Assembly (NCBI RefSeq): GCF_027460065.1
Contig: NZ_JAPYZZ010000002.1
Coordinates: 1-64,000 of the forward strand
Origin: Martinezella rhizogenes
GTDB taxonomy: Bacteria > Pseudomonadota > Alphaproteobacteria > Rhizobiales > Rhizobiaceae
DNA: 64,000 bases
Direction of reading: 5' to 3'
In this document: piece after piece, positions 62,793 to 64,000 of the stretch
Numbering within the stretch: the first letter of the stretch is position 1
How the letters are laid out: every line of letters begins with the position of its first letter
Program-made: the position numbers and the translations under genes
Notes under the pieces: model-generated
Database searches by the model: none
Told to the model about the DNA's origin: nothing
The model's input: only the letters and a program-made list of their open reading frames with translations

Positions 62793-63275
62793 TTACATCC
62801 GCCGCCGCACCGTCGCCAGCGCACCACCGAAGGCCCTGGCAAAGCTTTCCCTATCATCCGGATTGAGGAAGGAGCCGATATCGGTCGCCCGGCCCTCACC
62901 CGTCACATGCATGGAAACGATGCCGATCTCGTCATGTCGCCGCACCCGGAAGCGTGCCCAGAAAGGATTGAAACGATATTCCACCATGCGCCCGGCGGGA
63001 GAGAATTTGCGGATCGACAGGTTGGTGCGCGATACGCTGACCTCTTCCCGCGCTTTCGCCGCCCGGTAATTGGCGCGGAAGGCGATATAAAGCAGCAGGA
63101 AATCCAGCCCAAAAAACAGCCCGACCGGCCATGCGCCGGTGGCAAGGAAAAAGCCGCCATAGATGAGGCAGGCAAATCCGGTGAGGATGAGAAGCAGCCG
63201 GAAACCGCTTCGGCCAAGCGAACGGTGCGGAACGAGTTCCGCCGCGAAAATCGGCTGGTCGTTGAGCGTATCCAC
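62793..63275 (-). CDS. DUF2244 family membrane protein
   Basis: The 160-residue protein has two hydrophobic helices (about 25-70, FRLLLILTGFACLIYGGFFLATGAWPVGLFFGLDFLLLYIAF) followed by a soluble domain (SVSRTNLSIRKFSPAGRMVEYRFNPFWARFRVRRHDEIGIVSMHVTGEGRATDIGSFLNPDDRESFARAFGGAL). This is the DUF2244 architecture, found widely in alphaproteobacteria; its function is not established. It is divergent from nth with about 37 bp between starts. Confidence 0.9.
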   Translation of the reverse strand: MDTLNDQPIFAAELVPHRSLGRSGFRLLLILTGFACLIYGGFFLATGAWPVGLFFGLDFLLLYIAFRANYRAAKAREEVSVSRTNLSIRKFSPAGRMVEYRFNPFWARFRVRRHDEIGIVSMHVTGEGRATDIGSFLNPDDRESFARAFGGALATVRRRM

Positions 63276-63312
63276 GTTGCTTTCCTCAGGGCGGGCTGGC
63301 TATAGATAGTCT

Positions 63313-64000
63313 ATGACAGTCGCCAAGAAACGATCCAGCACCCAAACATTGAAAAAGTCAATTCCGGCGCAGCGGCGCAAACCGGTGCGGGTGAAGTCAG
63401 CCTATTCCAGGGACGAACTCACCGAAATCTTCCGCCGTTTTTCCATTCAGCGGCCGGAGCCGAAAGGCGAGCTGGAACACACCAATCCGTTCACCCTGCT
63501 GGTGGCGGTGGCGCTTTCCGCGCAGGCGACCGATGTGGGCGTTAACCGGGCGACCAGAGCGCTGTTCAAGGTGGCCGATACGCCGGAAAAGATGCTGGCG
63601 CTCGGCGAAGAGCAGCTGATCGGTTACATCAAGACCATCGGCCTTTATCGCAACAAGGCAAAAAACGTCATCGCACTGTCGCAGATGCTGATCGACAATT
63701 TCGGCGGCGAGGTGCCGAAGACCCGCGAGGAACTGGTAACCCTGCCCGGTGTTGGCCGCAAGACGGCCAATGTGGTGATGTCCATGGCCTTCGGCGTACC
63801 CACGCTTGCAGTGGACACGCATGTGTTTCGCATTGCCAACCGGCTCTGTCTTGCGCCCGGCAAAACCCCCGATGAGGTGGAAGACCGGCTGGTGCGCATC
63901 ATTCCCGAACAATATCTGTTCCATGCGCATCACTGGCTGATCCTGCATGGGCGTTATTGCTGCAAGGCGCGCAAGCCGGAATGCGAACGCTGCGTGATTG
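63313..64000 (+). CDS. nth: endonuclease III (5' part, cut by the window end)
   Basis: This DNA glycosylase/AP lyase excises oxidised pyrimidines. The first 229 codons are visible. After a basic N-terminal tail of about 30 residues (KKRSSTQTLKKSIPAQRRKPVRVK) come PFTLLVAVALSAQATDVGVN and the helix-hairpin-helix LPGVGRKTANVVMSM with the catalytic Lys. The catalytic Asp is in AVDTHVFRIANRL, and the start of the iron-sulfur cluster loop is CCKARKPECERC. The frame runs off the window edge, so the last residues and the stop codon are missing. The ATG at 63313 follows an AGATAGTCT leader without a strong ribosome site. Confidence 0.93.
   Translation, partial: MTVAKKRSSTQTLKKSIPAQRRKPVRVKSAYSRDELTEIFRRFSIQRPEPKGELEHTNPFTLLVAVALSAQATDVGVNRATRALFKVADTPEKMLALGEEQLIGYIKTIGLYRNKAKNVIALSQMLIDNFGGEVPKTREELVTLPGVGRKTANVVMSMAFGVPTLAVDTHVFRIANRLCLAPGKTPDEVEDRLVRIIPEQYLFHAHHWLILHGRYCCKARKPECERCVI

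Overview
The window is about 60% GC, densely coded alphaproteobacterial DNA. Gene content (RpiR-controlled iolCDEB with a kinase-DUF2090 IolC fusion, lacI-xylB-xylA, metNIQ, sitABCD with Mur-type palindromes, a CobW GTPase with a Zur-type box, DUF1007/NicO, EmrAB with a TetR regulator) and several families of short intergenic palindromic repeats point to the Agrobacterium/Rhizobium group. The mix of catabolic operons with gltX and lysS fits a secondary chromosome such as the Agrobacterium linear chromosome; this assignment is inference from recognised proteins, not from an alignment.

Layout. 1-391: the 3' end of an IS110-type transposase. 430-9658: myo-inositol catabolism (iolR, iolC, iolD, iolE, iolB), a Gfo/Idh/MocA oxidoreductase and a 2-hydroxyacid dehydrogenase. 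10019-12564: LacI and MarR regulators and a creatininase-family hydrolase. 12679-16542: His-rich CobW GTPase, WD40 protein and MFS carrier. 16751-21694: envelope proteins (Omp25/31-like barrel, a small secreted repeat protein, an unknown beta-barrel), the DUF1007-NicO metal transport pair and a small membrane protein. 21681-29249: acetyltransferase, DUF533 protein, KDPG aldolase, CYTH and CHAD proteins, TrhO and a GGDEF/EAL protein. 29485-34552: metNIQ, nitroreductase and a GH1 beta-glucosidase. 35271-39345: xylose utilisation. 39439-44046: PPOX flavoprotein, EmrBA pump and TetR. 44239-50430: TerC, SLC13 carrier, gltX, lysS. 50657-53391: patatin-like membrane lipase and an unknown anchored protein. 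53664-57163: sitABCD. 57376-64000: DUF1328 peptide, DHRS6-like SDR, IclR, transaldolase, SorC regulator, AraC-Ogt fusion, DUF2244 protein and the start of nth.

Genes working together. iolCDEB converts inositol-derived intermediates and is probably controlled by IolR at a perfect GGAA-N6-TTCC palindrome; iolG and iolA are not in the window. xylA/xylB feed xylulose 5-phosphate into the pentose phosphate pathway, in which the window's transaldolase also acts. Metal handling recurs: Zn (CobW, Zur-like box), Mn (SitABCD with two Mur-like boxes, TerC) and Ni/Co (NicO).

I found no CRISPR array, prophage, tRNA/rRNA gene or recognisable defence island. The most interesting unexplained signals are non-coding. 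One is a palindromic repeat family whose end hairpins change sequence but keep their pairing and mostly keep complementary 5-nt loops. Another is an 18-bp perfect palindrome (TTGAGGTACGTACCTCAA), with a variant copy, flanking one flavoprotein gene. The last are several well-formed operators tied to individual regulators. Two membrane or envelope proteins of unknown function and the patatin-like protein with an embedded hydrophobic segment are the best protein-level leads.
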